A stretch of DNA of 64,000 nucleotides from Kingella oralis (GTDB lineage Bacteria > Pseudomonadota > Gammaproteobacteria > Burkholderiales > Neisseriaceae): contig NZ_CP059569.1 of the NCBI RefSeq assembly GCF_014054985.1, positions 1,054,001-1,118,000 of the forward strand. Direction: 5' to 3'. This document shows positions 50,789 to 59,554 of this stretch, in pieces; the first letter of the stretch is position 1, and every line of letters starts with the position of its first letter. A program made the position numbers and the translations under genes. The notes beneath the pieces are model-generated. The model was not told the DNA's origin and did not search any database. It saw only the letters and a list, made by a program, of their open reading frames with translations.

Positions 50789-52633
50789 ATGAATCGTTAT
50801 CCGCTTTGGAAATACCTGCTGATTGCGTTCACGATTGTGCTAGCCGTCATCTACACGCTGCCCAATCTGTACGGCGTAACCCCAGCCATCCAAATTTCCA
50901 CCAACCGACAATCCATCACCATTGACAGCAACACCGAAAAAACCGTTGCCGATGCGCTGCAAAAAGCCAATATCCAGCACGGCGGCATGTTCATCGCAGG
51001 CGGCAGCCTGAAAGTGCGCGTGTCCGACGCCACCAAAATCTCCGCCCGCGATGCCATTGATGCCGCGCTGGGCGAGGGCTACATCGTCGCGCAAAACCAA
51101 ATCGCCAACAGCCCCGAATGGCTGGAAAAAATCGGCGCCAAACCCATGTTCCTCGGCTTGGACTTGCGCGGCGGCGTGCATTTCACCATGCAAGTAGACA
51201 TGAAAGCCGCGCTGGAAAAAACGCTTGACCGCTATGCCGGCGACATCCGCCGCACCATGCGCCAGCAAGACATCCGCGTGGGCGGCATCCGCAAGCAGGA
51301 AAACAGCCTTGTGGTGCCGTTCCAAGACGCGGCCGACATGCAAAAGGCCCTGCCCGAATTGCAAAAAATGCTGGAAGGCGCGCAAATCAGCAGCAACGGC
51401 AACGAGATTACCGTGGCGCTGCCCGACGCGCTGCTGGCACAAATCCGCAGCGATGCCGTGAAGCAAAACATCACCACGCTGCATAACCGCGTAAACGAGC
51501 TGGGCACCGCCGAGCCCGTTATCCAACAGGCGGGCACCGACCGCATCGTGGTGCAACTGCCCGGCATGACCGACACCGCCAAGGCCAAAGACATCATCGG
51601 GCGCACCGCCACGCTGGAAGTGCGCATGGTGAGCAGCGACATGGCGCTGTACGCGCAAGCGCAAAACGGCAACATCCCCGATGGCTACGAACTGCTCAGC
51701 GACAACGAAGGGCATCAGTTCTTGGTGAGCAAGCAGGTGGAACTGACCGGCGAAAACATCAATCAAGCGCAGGGCAGCCAAGACCAGCAAACCAAGCTGC
51801 CGATTGTGAGCCTTGCGCTGGACAGCTCGGGCTCGTCCACCTTTGCCGATTTAACCACCGCCAACAAAGGCAAAATCATGGCGATGGTGCTGATTGACCA
51901 AGGCAAAGCCGAAGTGGTAACCGCGCCGCGCATCAACGAGCCGATTACAGGCGGACGCGTGCAAATCACAGGCATGGCAAGCCTTGCCGAAGCCAATGAC
52001 GTTGCCCTGCTGCTGCGCGCAGGCTCGCTGGCCGCGCCGATGAAAATCATTGAAGAGCGCACCATCGGCCCTTCTTTGGGCGCGGAAAACATCAGCAAAG
52101 GCATTCATTCCACCGTGTGGGGCTTTGTGGTCGTTACTGTGTTCATGATTGTGTATTACCGCCTGTTCGGCATTTTTTCGGCCATTTCGCTGTCGGCTAA
52201 CCTGTTATTCCTGTTTGCCATTTTATCCGCCCTGCAAGCCACGCTCACGCTGCCAGGCATCGCCGCGATGGCATTGACGCTCGGCATGGCGATTGACTCC
52301 AACGTGTTGATTAACGAGCGCATCCGCGATGAACTGCGCGAGGGCAAAAAAGCCCAAATCGCCATCAAAGAAGGCTACGACCACGCTTGGGACACCATTT
52401 TGGATTCCAACTTAACCTCGCTGATTGCGGGCATCGCCCTGCTGATTTTCGGCACGGGCCCCGTGCGCGGCTTTGCGATTGTGCATTGCTTGGGCATTAT
52501 GACTTCCATTTATTCATCCGTAGTCGTGTCTCGCGCCTTGGTGAATTTGTGGTACGGCAACCGCAAAAAGCTGCAACATCTATCCATCGGCGTGCGCTAT
52601 CCCGCCGTGTTAGACAAAAAAGAGGAGGCTTGA
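50789..52633 (+). CDS. secD: Protein translocase subunit SecD
   Basis: 614 residues (E. coli 615). First helix WKYLLIAFTIVLAVIYTLPNLYG, large periplasmic P1 domain (about 40-440), then five helices with the conserved GLDLRGGVHFTMQVD early motif and LTLGMAIDSNVLINERIRDELREG in the membrane part. Uses the proton gradient to pull exported proteins out of SecYEG. One base separates its stop from secF. Confidence 0.95.
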   Translation: MNRYPLWKYLLIAFTIVLAVIYTLPNLYGVTPAIQISTNRQSITIDSNTEKTVADALQKANIQHGGMFIAGGSLKVRVSDATKISARDAIDAALGEGYIVAQNQIANSPEWLEKIGAKPMFLGLDLRGGVHFTMQVDMKAALEKTLDRYAGDIRRTMRQQDIRVGGIRKQENSLVVPFQDAADMQKALPELQKMLEGAQISSNGNEITVALPDALLAQIRSDAVKQNITTLHNRVNELGTAEPVIQQAGTDRIVVQLPGMTDTAKAKDIIGRTATLEVRMVSSDMALYAQAQNGNIPDGYELLSDNEGHQFLVSKQVELTGENINQAQGSQDQQTKLPIVSLALDSSGSSTFADLTTANKGKIMAMVLIDQGKAEVVTAPRINEPITGGRVQITGMASLAEANDVALLLRAGSLAAPMKIIEERTIGPSLGAENISKGIHSTVWGFVVVTVFMIVYYRLFGIFSAISLSANLLFLFAILSALQATLTLPGIAAMALTLGMAIDSNVLINERIRDELREGKKAQIAIKEGYDHAWDTILDSNLTSLIAGIALLIFGTGPVRGFAIVHCLGIMTSIYSSVVVSRALVNLWYGNRKKLQHLSIGVRYPAVLDKKEEA

Positions 52634-52634
52634 T

Positions 52635-53576
52635 ATGGAACTCTTTCATTTTAAACGCGACATTCCGTTTATGAGCTATGGCAAGCTCACCACCTTCATT
52701 TCATTGGCAACGTTTATCCTCGCCGTTATCTTTTTATTGACGCGCGGGCTGAATCTGTCGGTGGAATTTACGGGCGGCACGCTGATGGAAGTGGAATACG
52801 CTTCGGCACAAGGCGCGGATTTGAACAAGGTGCGCCACAGCTTGGACACGCTGAAAATGGGCGAAATCCAAGTGCAGGCACTCGGCACCAACAAACACAT
52901 TATGATTCGCCTGCCCAACCGCGAAGATTTGTCTTCCGCGCAGCTGTCCAACCAAGTGATGGACGTACTGAAAAAAGACAGCAGCGATGTGAGCCTGCGC
53001 CAAGTGGAGTTCATCGGACCTGCGGTGGGCGACGAATTGGTGAGCCACGGTTTGACCGCGCTGGGCATGGTGGTTTTCGGCATCATCATCTATTTGGCAA
53101 TGCGCTTTGAATGGCGGTTTGCCGTGTCTGCCATCATCGCCAATATGCACGATATTGTGATTATTCTCGGCTGCTTTGCCTTTTTCCAATGGGAGTTTTC
53201 GCTCACCGTGCTGGCTGGGGTGTTGGCGGTGTTGGGCTATTCGGTGAACGAATCGGTGGTAGTGTTTGACCGAATCCGCGAGAATTTCTACAAAGGCTCC
53301 ATGCGCAACCACAGCGTGCCCGAAGTGATTGACAACGCGATTACGCATACCATGGGACGCACCGTGATTACCCACGGCTCAACCGAGGCGATGGTGATTT
53401 CCATGCTGATATTTGGCGGCGCAGCGTTGCACGGCTTCGCCATGGCACTGACCATCGGCATTGTGTTCGGGATTTACTCTTCCGTGCTGGTGGCCAGCCC
53501 CTTGCTGCTGATGTTCGGGCTAGACCGCCACAATATTGTGAAGCAGAAAGTGCAAAAAGAAGAAGCGGTGGTTTAA
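52635..53576 (+). CDS. secF: Protein translocase subunit SecF
   Basis: 313 residues. RGLNLSVEFTGGTLMEVEY, six helices, and the RND-type motif VLAVLGYSVNESVVVFDRIRENFYKG. Partner of SecD. Followed by a DUS hairpin. Confidence 0.95.
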   Translation: MELFHFKRDIPFMSYGKLTTFISLATFILAVIFLLTRGLNLSVEFTGGTLMEVEYASAQGADLNKVRHSLDTLKMGEIQVQALGTNKHIMIRLPNREDLSSAQLSNQVMDVLKKDSSDVSLRQVEFIGPAVGDELVSHGLTALGMVVFGIIIYLAMRFEWRFAVSAIIANMHDIVIILGCFAFFQWEFSLTVLAGVLAVLGYSVNESVVVFDRIRENFYKGSMRNHSVPEVIDNAITHTMGRTVITHGSTEAMVISMLIFGGAALHGFAMALTIGIVFGIYSSVLVASPLLLMFGLDRHNIVKQKVQKEEAVV

Positions 53577-53588
53577 CCGCCGCAGATG

Positions 53589-53630
53589 GTTTTCAGGCTG
53601 CCTTATCGGATGCGATAGGCAGCCTGAAAA
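53589..53630. terminator. DUS inverted-pair terminator of secDF
   Basis: GTTTTCAGGCTGCCTTATC and GATAGGCAGCCTGAAAA arms 12 bases past the secF stop. Confidence 0.6.
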
Positions 53631-53635
53631 TTATT

Positions 53636-53735
53636 GGACGAAATGGCAACGGTTCGTTGCCAAATGGTGCATTGAATCAGCGGCGCGGATTGCAAGCCCC
53701 AATGTCGACGAGCCGCCGCTCCATGATTGCGCCAA
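53636..53735. repeat. REP-like palindromic element
   Basis: Two palindromic units, GGCAACGGTTCGTTGCC (about 53646-53662) and GACGAGCCGCCGCTCCATG (about 53706-53724), in the same arrangement as elements near 56.2, 59.6 and 60.4 kb but more diverged. Confidence 0.5.
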
Positions 53736-53825
53736 TCCGTGTTACCCGGTTTTCAGGCTGCCTTATCAGCAACGATAGGCAGCCTGAAATCTATATTAAG
53801 GCACATCAAGCGTTTTCAGGCTGCC

Positions 53826-54206
53826 CTACTCCGCTTCCGCCAGCGCAAACGCCACCACCTGCTCCCGCTCGTCGCTCAGGCTCAGATGCACCCGCGCAAT
53901 GCCGCGCGCCGCCAGCCAAGCCGCCAATTCGGGCGCGCAGGCAAACACCGGCTTGCCCAGCCCGTCATGCGCCACACCGATAAAACGCAGGCTCACCGGC
54001 TCGCGGATGCCCGTGCCCACCGCCTTGGCAAACGCCTCTTTTGCCGCAAAGCGTTTCGCCAAAAAGCGCGCGGGCTGCGCGTGCGCGGCGTAGGTTGCCC
54101 ATTCTTGCGCCGTTAAAATGCGCCGTGCCAGCGCATCGCCATAGCGTTGATGCAACGCCGCAATGCGTGGCACGGCGACAATATCCGTGCCAATGCCGTA
54201 AATCAT
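53826..54206 (-). CDS. acpS: Holo-[acyl-carrier-protein] synthase
   Basis: 126 residues. Transfers 4'-phosphopantetheine from CoA to ACP. Mg-binding Asp in YGIGTDIVAVPRI and Glu in RFAAKEAFAKAVGTG. Starts 11 bases after pdxJ, the conserved pdxJ-acpS order. Confidence 0.94.
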   Translation of the reverse strand: MIYGIGTDIVAVPRIAALHQRYGDALARRILTAQEWATYAAHAQPARFLAKRFAAKEAFAKAVGTGIREPVSLRFIGVAHDGLGKPVFACAPELAAWLAARGIARVHLSLSDEREQVVAFALAEAE

Positions 54207-54217
54207 TTTCAGGCTGC

Positions 54218-54949
54218 CTATCGGATGCCGCTGCGCGCGCGGAACATGGCTTCCTTCATCTGCCGAATCGCATCGGGCAAGCCCAAAAATATCGCTTGGG
54301 CGATGATGGAATGCCCGATGTTCAGCTCCACAATCTGCTCAATCTGCGCAATCGCGCCCACATTCTGCACGGTCAAACCGTGCCCCGCGTTCACCGTTAT
54401 CCCCAAGCCATCGGCAAACGCCGCCGCCTCGCGGATTTTGGCCAACTCCGCCGCGCGCGCCGCAGGCGTGGGCGCATCGGCATACGCGCCCGTGTGCAAT
54501 TCAATCACCCGCGCGCCGCAATCATAAGCAGCCTGAATCTGCGCCCGCTCGGCATCAATAAACAGCGACACGCGGATGCCCACCGCGTGCAGCTTCGCCA
54601 CATAATCGCGCACCTTTTCAGGCTGCCCCACCACATCCAAACCGCCCTCGGTGGTTACCTCGGTGCGCTTTTCGGGCACGATGCACACATCTTCGGGCAT
54701 CACTTGCAGCGCGTTGGCGAGCATTTCTTCGGTCATCGCCATTTCCAGATTCATCCGCGTTTTAATCGCCTGCCTGATGGCAAACACATCCGCGTCTTTG
54801 ATGTGGCGGCGGTCTTCGCGCAGATGCAGGGTAATCGCGTCCGCGCCGTTGGTTTCCGCCACCAAAGCCGCTTCCAGAGGGCTGGGGTAAGATGCGCCGC
54901 GCGCGTTGCGCAACGTGGCAACGTGGTCAATGTTGATGCCGAGTAACAT
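54218..54949 (-). CDS. pdxJ: Pyridoxine 5'-phosphate synthase
   Basis: 243 residues (E. coli 243). TIM barrel closing the PLP pathway from amino-acetone phosphate and deoxyxylulose 5-phosphate. LGINIDHVATLRNARG, ITLHLREDRRHIKDADV, VCIVPEKRTEVTTEGGLDV, LHTGAYADA, VNAGHGLTVQNV. Upstream lies the FNR-type site and sRNA, read away from it. Confidence 0.95.
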   Translation of the reverse strand: MLLGINIDHVATLRNARGASYPSPLEAALVAETNGADAITLHLREDRRHIKDADVFAIRQAIKTRMNLEMAMTEEMLANALQVMPEDVCIVPEKRTEVTTEGGLDVVGQPEKVRDYVAKLHAVGIRVSLFIDAERAQIQAAYDCGARVIELHTGAYADAPTPAARAAELAKIREAAAFADGLGITVNAGHGLTVQNVGAIAQIEQIVELNIGHSIIAQAIFLGLPDAIRQMKEAMFRARSGIR

Positions 54950-55063
54950 GGTTGTTTCCTTAATATTTGTTTACAAAAAAACGGGCGCAGTTTAGCACTT
55001 TCCGCCTGTTGCTTAGGCAAATTTTGCTTATTTACTCAAATTCTAACCGTTGCCCCAACCTTG

Positions 55064-55106
55064 TTTGACATATGTCAAAACGAAACTTTGAGCTATCCCC
55101 CATAAT
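55064..55106 (+). promoter_or_regulatory. FNR-type operator and promoter
   Basis: Perfect 16-bp dyad TTTGACATATGTCAAA (55064-55079; TTGAC-N4-GTCAA, cf. FNR TTGAT-N4-ATCAA), then CATAAT (-10, 55101-55106). With transcription starting about 55113 the dyad centre lies at -41.5, the class II activator position. Confidence 0.65.
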
Positions 55107-55112
55107 GCGCTG

Positions 55113-55218
55113 CATCGTAAAGACAACGCAAGTTGTTGTTTTGAGATATTTCTAAATTGTTTTCCTCTTGATGTGTGTGTTTCGGTGTGAACGCTGTTGG
55201 TTCACACCGTTTTTTTTT
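55113..55218 (+). ncRNA. FNR-activated small RNA, AniS/FnrS-like
   Basis: About 105 nt from the predicted start to the T run. 5' hairpin ACAAC-GCAA-GTTGT, then an unpaired AT/CU-rich stretch containing TTTTCCTCTTGAT (a possible Hfq-dependent seed against ribosome sites), then the terminator stem. No open reading frame. Layout (FNR site, promoter, small hairpin, CU-rich loop, strong terminator) is that of meningococcal AniS / gonococcal FnrS. Assignment by structure and regulation, not by alignment. Confidence 0.6.
55183..55218 (+). terminator. Intrinsic terminator of the sRNA
   Basis: 10-bp perfect stem CGGTGTGAAC / GTTCACACCG around GCTGTTG followed by nine T. One of few strong terminators here not built from DUS. 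Confidence 0.85.
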
Positions 55219-55338
55219 GCGTGCGCTTTGCGGCAGCCTGAAACCTGAATACGGGGCAGCCATCTCGGCGAACTTTTGATGCGCCATCGGCGGCAGGCTT
55301 CACAAGGGTTTCAGGCTGCCTCTGCCGTTTTTCCCCGC

Positions 55339-55968
55339 TTAGGTAGCCTGAAACGCCTGCACCACCGCCATAAACGCCGCCATCTTCTCGGGCGATTTCA
55401 CGCCCGCCGCGCTTTCCACCCCGCTGGACACATCCACCGCCTGCGCGTGCGTAACGCGCAAGGCATCGGCAACATTCTCTGCGTTTAATCCGCCCGACAA
55501 AATCCAATGCCCGTTTAGCTTTTCAGGCAGCATCGTCCAATCGAAGGTGTGCCCTGTGCCGCCGTATGCTCCGCGAACAAAGGCATCAAACAGCACGGCG
55601 CGGGCATCGGCGAAATCGCGCAGGGCGGCGGTGATGTCGGCGGGGGTTTGCACGCGCACGGCTTTGAGATAGGGGCGGCGGAATTGTTGGCAGAAGGCGG
55701 GCGTTTCGTCGCCGTGGAACTGCAAAACGTCAATCGGCACGCGAGCGAGGATTTCGCGGATGCGCTCGGCGGTTTCGTTCACAAACAGGGCGACCACGCT
55801 GACAAACGGGGGCAGCACGCGCACGATGGCTTGCGCTTGGGCGATGGTTACGCAGCGTTTGCTGCCGGCGAAAAAAACCAGCCCGATGGCATCTGCGCCC
55901 AGTTGCGCGGCGATTTGGGCATCTTGGGGGCGGGTGATGCCGCAGATTTTGGTTTGGATTTTGGTCAT
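55339..55968 (-). CDS. trpF: Phosphoribosylanthranilate isomerase
   Basis: 209 residues from ATG 55968. TIM barrel; catalytic Cys in TKICGITRPQDA and Asp in AVLFDAFVRGAYGGTGHTFDW; LSGGLNAENV; AVDVSSGVESAAGVK. Third step from chorismate to tryptophan. Stands apart from other trp genes. The final residues (FQAT) fall in a DUS variant. Confidence 0.94.
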   Translation of the reverse strand: MTKIQTKICGITRPQDAQIAAQLGADAIGLVFFAGSKRCVTIAQAQAIVRVLPPFVSVVALFVNETAERIREILARVPIDVLQFHGDETPAFCQQFRRPYLKAVRVQTPADITAALRDFADARAVLFDAFVRGAYGGTGHTFDWTMLPEKLNGHWILSGGLNAENVADALRVTHAQAVDVSSGVESAAGVKSPEKMAAFMAVVQAFQAT

Positions 55969-56285
55969 GGTTGGGTTGGGGGGGATTGAAGTGGTGGAAT
56001 AAATAGGCAGCCTGAAAATAGGATTGGGCTGCGGGTTTAATTGTTGTTTGGCGGCGAGCCGCCGCTCCAAGGCAGCCTGAAACTTGGTTTGACGTAATAT
56101 GTTAAACAAGTGTTTTCAGGCTGCCTTAATGTTGGGCGGTATTAGATAGGCAGCCTGAAATCTAAAATGGAGCGGCGACAGCTCGTCGCCAACTGGTGTA
56201 TTCAAATGGAGATGGGCAGGTGCCAAGATGTCGGCGAGCCGCCGACGCTCCATTGGTTGCGGGCTTGGCAACGTTTTCAGGCTGC
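55969..56285. other. Repeat-rich gap between trpF and rapZ
   Basis: No gene. REP-like units at about 56045-56075 and 56164-56262 and several DUS. Confidence 0.6.
56164..56262. repeat. REP-like element, inverted orientation
   Basis: GGAGCGGCGACAGCTCGTCGCC at one end and GTCGGCGAGCCGCCGAC...CTCCATTGG at the other, reverse-oriented relative to the elements at 59555 and 60357, with a diverged middle. Confidence 0.6.
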
Positions 56286-57131
56286 CTATTGGCTCAACTG
56301 GCGGTGGAACACAAGCGTTTGGTATTCATCCGCCAGCCGTTTGCCCAGCCGCTCGGCGATGTAAACCGAGCGGTGTTGCCCGCCTGTGCAGCCGATGGCG
56401 ATGGTTACATAGCTGCGGTTTTCTTGGCGGATGCGCGGCAGCCAGCGGTGGAAAAAGTGGGCGATGTCGCCCAGCATTTCGTTCACAAGGGGTTGGGCGG
56501 CGAGGTAGTCTTGGATGGGTTGGTCTTTGCCGTTGTAGGGGCGTAGGCTGGGGTCGTAGTAGGGGTTGGGCAGGCTGCGCACGTCAAACACAAAGTCAGC
56601 GTGCGGCGGTGCGTTGTGTTTGAAGCCAAACGAGATGATGCTAACGAGCAGGCGGTTGTGGTCTATGCCTATCCATTGGGCAACAAGGTGGCGCAGTTGT
56701 TGCGCGGTAAGGCTGCTGGTATCAATGCAGTAGGCGTGTTCGCGCAGGGGGGCTAGCCATTCGCGCTCGCGGCGCAGGCTTTCGGGCAGGGTGATGTGGT
56801 TACGGGCGAGTGGGTGGCTGCGGCGGGTTTCGGAGAAGCGGCGCAGTAACACGGCTTCGCTGGCTTCTAAAAATAGGAGGCTGACTTGATGCCCCGCGCG
56901 GCGCAGGGCGATGAGGGTTTCGTGGGCGGTGTGGGTGTTGAGGTTGGAGCGGATGTCTATGCTGATGGCGATTTGGTCGTTGGCGGGGCGTTGGTGGCTG
57001 TGCAGCGCAATCAGCTCGGGCAGGAGTTCCAGCGGCAAATTGTCTATGCAAAAGAAGCCGTTGTCTTCCAGCAGATTGAGGGCGATGGTTTTGCCTGAGC
57101 CTGATAAGCCGCTAATCAAGATTATTTTCAT
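56286..57131 (-). CDS. rapZ: RNase adapter protein RapZ
   Basis: 281 residues. N-terminal P-loop ISGLSGSGKTIALNLLEDNGFFCIDNLP; C-terminal RNA/ligand-binding domain ending in VTIAIGCTGGQHRSVYIAERLG. In enterobacteria it guides RNase E to glmZ and senses glucosamine-6-phosphate. Overlaps hprK by 20 bases, so co-translated. Confidence 0.93.
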   Translation of the reverse strand: MKIILISGLSGSGKTIALNLLEDNGFFCIDNLPLELLPELIALHSHQRPANDQIAISIDIRSNLNTHTAHETLIALRRAGHQVSLLFLEASEAVLLRRFSETRRSHPLARNHITLPESLRREREWLAPLREHAYCIDTSSLTAQQLRHLVAQWIGIDHNRLLVSIISFGFKHNAPPHADFVFDVRSLPNPYYDPSLRPYNGKDQPIQDYLAAQPLVNEMLGDIAHFFHRWLPRIRQENRSYVTIAIGCTGGQHRSVYIAERLGKRLADEYQTLVFHRQLSQ

Positions 57132-58077
57132 GGCTGTTCTCTTCGGGTTTGTTCATCATGCTTTGGTGGCGTTCTAGGAATTCTTTGGTGCTGTCTTTGC
57201 CGTGGCGTTGCAGGATGTAGTTGCGCACGGCGGCTTCCACCAGCACGGCTAGGTTGCGCCCTGCGGCAACGGGCAGCGTTACCGAGCGGACGGGGACGTT
57301 CAATATCGTTTCGGTTTCGGTGCGGATGCTGAGGCGGTCTAGGGTTTTCATGTAGTCATCATCCGCCAGCACAAGGTTGATAATCAGGCGCAAGGTTTTT
57401 TTCGGGCGGATGGCGGTTTCGCCGAACATGTGGCGGATATTGAGCACGCCCAAGCCGCGCACTTCCAAAAAGTCGCGCAACACGGGCGGGCAGCGGCCTT
57501 CCAGGTTTTCGGGCGCGGTGCGATACAGCTCAATGGCATCATCGGCAACCAGGCTGTGCCCGCGCGAAATCAGTTCCAGCGCGAGTTCGCTTTTGCCCAG
57601 CCCCGATTTGCCGGTGAGCAGCACGCCGATTTCAAACACGTCCAAAAACACGCCGTGTTTGATGGTGGAGGCGGCAAGCACGCGCTGCAAATAAATCCGC
57701 AGCACGTCCATCAGATAGGGGCTTTCTAGCTTGGAGGTGAGCAGCGGCGTGTTGTGCGTGTGGCAATAATCGCGCAGGCTTTGCGGGATGGGCAAGCCGT
57801 TGGCGACAATCACCAGCGTCATCGGAAAGTTGAACAGCTCGTTCAAGCCTGTGTGATGCTCGGCTTGTTCCAGCCTGTGCAAATAGGCGACTTCGGCGAT
57901 GCCCAGCACTTGCACTTGGTTGTGGTGGATAAAATTAAGATGCCCCACCAGCGCAAGCACAGGGCGGTCGGCTTCCACGGCGATGCGGTTGTCGCCACCT
58001 GCCGCGCCCGCCGCCCATGCGAGTTGGAGTTTGTGTTGGTTGTCTTGATAGAGCTTGCGCACGGAAATGCTGGGCAT
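57112..58077 (-). CDS. hprK: HPr kinase/phosphorylase
   Basis: 321 residues from ATG 58077 (MPSISVRKLYQDNQHKLQLAWAAG); a longer frame to 58170 runs through DUS. Walker A GKSGLGKSELALELISRGHSLVADD and the signature LEVRGLGVLNIRHMFGE. Phosphorylates or dephosphorylates HPr on Ser46 and tunes the PTS. Same strand as rapZ and, before an IS insertion, ptsN. Confidence 0.94.
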   Translation of the reverse strand: MPSISVRKLYQDNQHKLQLAWAAGAAGGDNRIAVEADRPVLALVGHLNFIHHNQVQVLGIAEVAYLHRLEQAEHHTGLNELFNFPMTLVIVANGLPIPQSLRDYCHTHNTPLLTSKLESPYLMDVLRIYLQRVLAASTIKHGVFLDVFEIGVLLTGKSGLGKSELALELISRGHSLVADDAIELYRTAPENLEGRCPPVLRDFLEVRGLGVLNIRHMFGETAIRPKKTLRLIINLVLADDDYMKTLDRLSIRTETETILNVPVRSVTLPVAAGRNLAVLVEAAVRNYILQRHGKDSTKEFLERHQSMMNKPEENSHENNLD

Positions 58078-58205
58078 GAGGGTTCCTTTTTGGGTTTTCA
58101 GGCTGCCTTTGGGGGCGGGGCATAAGGCAGCCTGAAAAGCGTTGGAGTGGTTTAATCGGATATGAGCCAATCGCCTTTTCAGGCTGCCTCAAATACAAAT
58201 ACAAA

Positions 58206-58918
58206 GGGGCTGTACTAGATAAGCAGTCATGTTAGACTGCAAAAATGAAGATAACCCATTGTAAACTAAAAAAGAGTATACGAAAAAAGTTGCTCCAATT
58301 TTTTGTACTTGAAGTAACCGCCCGTTCGGCTGCTGATTTGTTGGGCATTCACCCCAATTCAGCAGCACTGTTCTACCGCAAAATCCGCGAAGTCATCAGC
58401 TACTATCTTTCATTGGAAGCCAATACAGTTTTTGATGGTACGGTTGAGCTAGATGAGAGTTACTTCGGCGGACATCGCAAAGGCAAACGCGGACGCGGAG
58501 CAGCAGGAAAAGTAGCTGTCTTTGGTATTCTTAAGCGTGGTGGTAAAGTTTATACCGTAGTAGTGAAGAATGCCAAAAGAGAAACCTTAATGCCTGTTAT
58601 CACAAAGAAAATCATGCCTGATAGTATTGTTTATACCGATTGTTTGAGCAGCTATGATGTGTTGGATGTAAGTGGTTTTACCCACCACCGTATTAACCAC
58701 AGCAAACTGTTTGCTGACAAACAAAACCACATCAACGGCATTGAAAATTTTTGGAATCAGGCGAAACGTGTTCTGCGTAAATACAATGGAATTGACCGTA
58801 AATCTTTCCCATTATTCTTGAAAGAATGCGAGTTTCGTTTTAACTTTGGCACACCGTCTGAACAGCTTAAAGTGCTGCGCAGATGGTGTGGTATTTAGGG
58901 CTTATCTAGTACAGCCCC
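58206..58918 (+). mobile_element. IS1016-type insertion sequence, copy 2, between ptsN and hprK
   Basis: 713 bp, same 19-bp terminal repeats as copy 1; target duplication AATACAAA (58198-58205 and 58919-58926). Lies between ptsN and hprK, opposite to their direction. Confidence 0.93.
58245..58898 (+). CDS. IS1016-like transposase, second copy
   Basis: 217 residues, protein identical to that at 28268-28921, with the same D70 and D132 catalytic positions. Intact. It faces against the ptsN-hprK-rapZ direction, so it may also be hit by antisense transcription from ptsN. Confidence 0.93.
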   Translation: MKITHCKLKKSIRKKLLQFFVLEVTARSAADLLGIHPNSAALFYRKIREVISYYLSLEANTVFDGTVELDESYFGGHRKGKRGRGAAGKVAVFGILKRGGKVYTVVVKNAKRETLMPVITKKIMPDSIVYTDCLSSYDVLDVSGFTHHRINHSKLFADKQNHINGIENFWNQAKRVLRKYNGIDRKSFPLFLKECEFRFNFGTPSEQLKVLRRWCGI

Positions 58919-59009
58919 AATACAAAAGGGCGTATTGCGCATACACCCTGTTTACACGTTTACGCCATAAGGCAGCCTGAAACGAAGTTCAGCGTAGCTA
59001 AAACCGCCT

Positions 59010-59456
59010 TTATGCCAACAACAACGCCCGCGCTTCCTCGGGCGTTTGGCAAGAGTGCAAGGCTTCGCGCACGCTTTTTTCGTTGAACAGCCCCGCCAGA
59101 TGCCCCAGCAGTTCCAAATGCTCGCTGGTCGCCGCCTTGGGCACCAGCAACACAAACACCAGCGACACAGGCTTGTTATCAGGCGCATCAAATTCAATCG
59201 GCGTTTTCAGACGCACAAACGCCCCCGTTGCCGCAGGCACGCTGGCGTGTCGCCCATGCGGCATGGCAACGCCCTGCCCCAGCGCGGTTGAACCCAGCCG
59301 CTCACGCGCCACAAGGCAATCAAACACTTCGGCTTGGGGCAAGCCGCTTTGCTCGGCAAGCAACTGCGCCACGCATTCAAATAGGCGTTTTTTGCTGCTG
59401 ATTTCAGCGTCTAAAATAATATGGGAAACGGGAAGAATGTCTGCAAGAGAGGTCAT
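59010..59456 (-). CDS. ptsN: Nitrogen-regulatory PTS enzyme IIA (EIIANtr)
   Basis: 148 residues. Phosphoryl acceptor H67 in GVAMPHGRHASV; LVARERLGSTALGQG; KPVSLVFVLLVPKAATSEHLELLGHLAGLF. Receives phosphate from NPr and controls potassium, nitrogen or stress functions. In related neisserial genomes it precedes hprK; here the IS separates them. Confidence 0.94.
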   Translation of the reverse strand: MTSLADILPVSHIILDAEISSKKRLFECVAQLLAEQSGLPQAEVFDCLVARERLGSTALGQGVAMPHGRHASVPAATGAFVRLKTPIEFDAPDNKPVSLVFVLLVPKAATSEHLELLGHLAGLFNEKSVREALHSCQTPEEARALLLA

Positions 59457-59554
59457 GCGGCGGGTGCCTTTGAATAATTGGGCGCGAATTTTAACGCTTG
59501 CTTACATTGGCTTCAATGGTTTTTACAGTTGACGGTTTCAGGCTGCCTCTGCCG

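Larger units (their letters stand above)
54950..55338. other. pdxJ-trpF gap holding the sRNA locus
   Basis: No protein gene. Left third is pdxJ's upstream region; the middle carries the FNR-type dyad, promoter, sRNA and terminator (55064-55218); the right end has DUS next to trpF. Confidence 0.7.

Noticed and set aside
55093..55287. 64-codon minus-strand frame across the sRNA
   Set aside because: Composition and position fit the non-coding sRNA better; no ribosome site or homology, and it crosses the intrinsic terminator.
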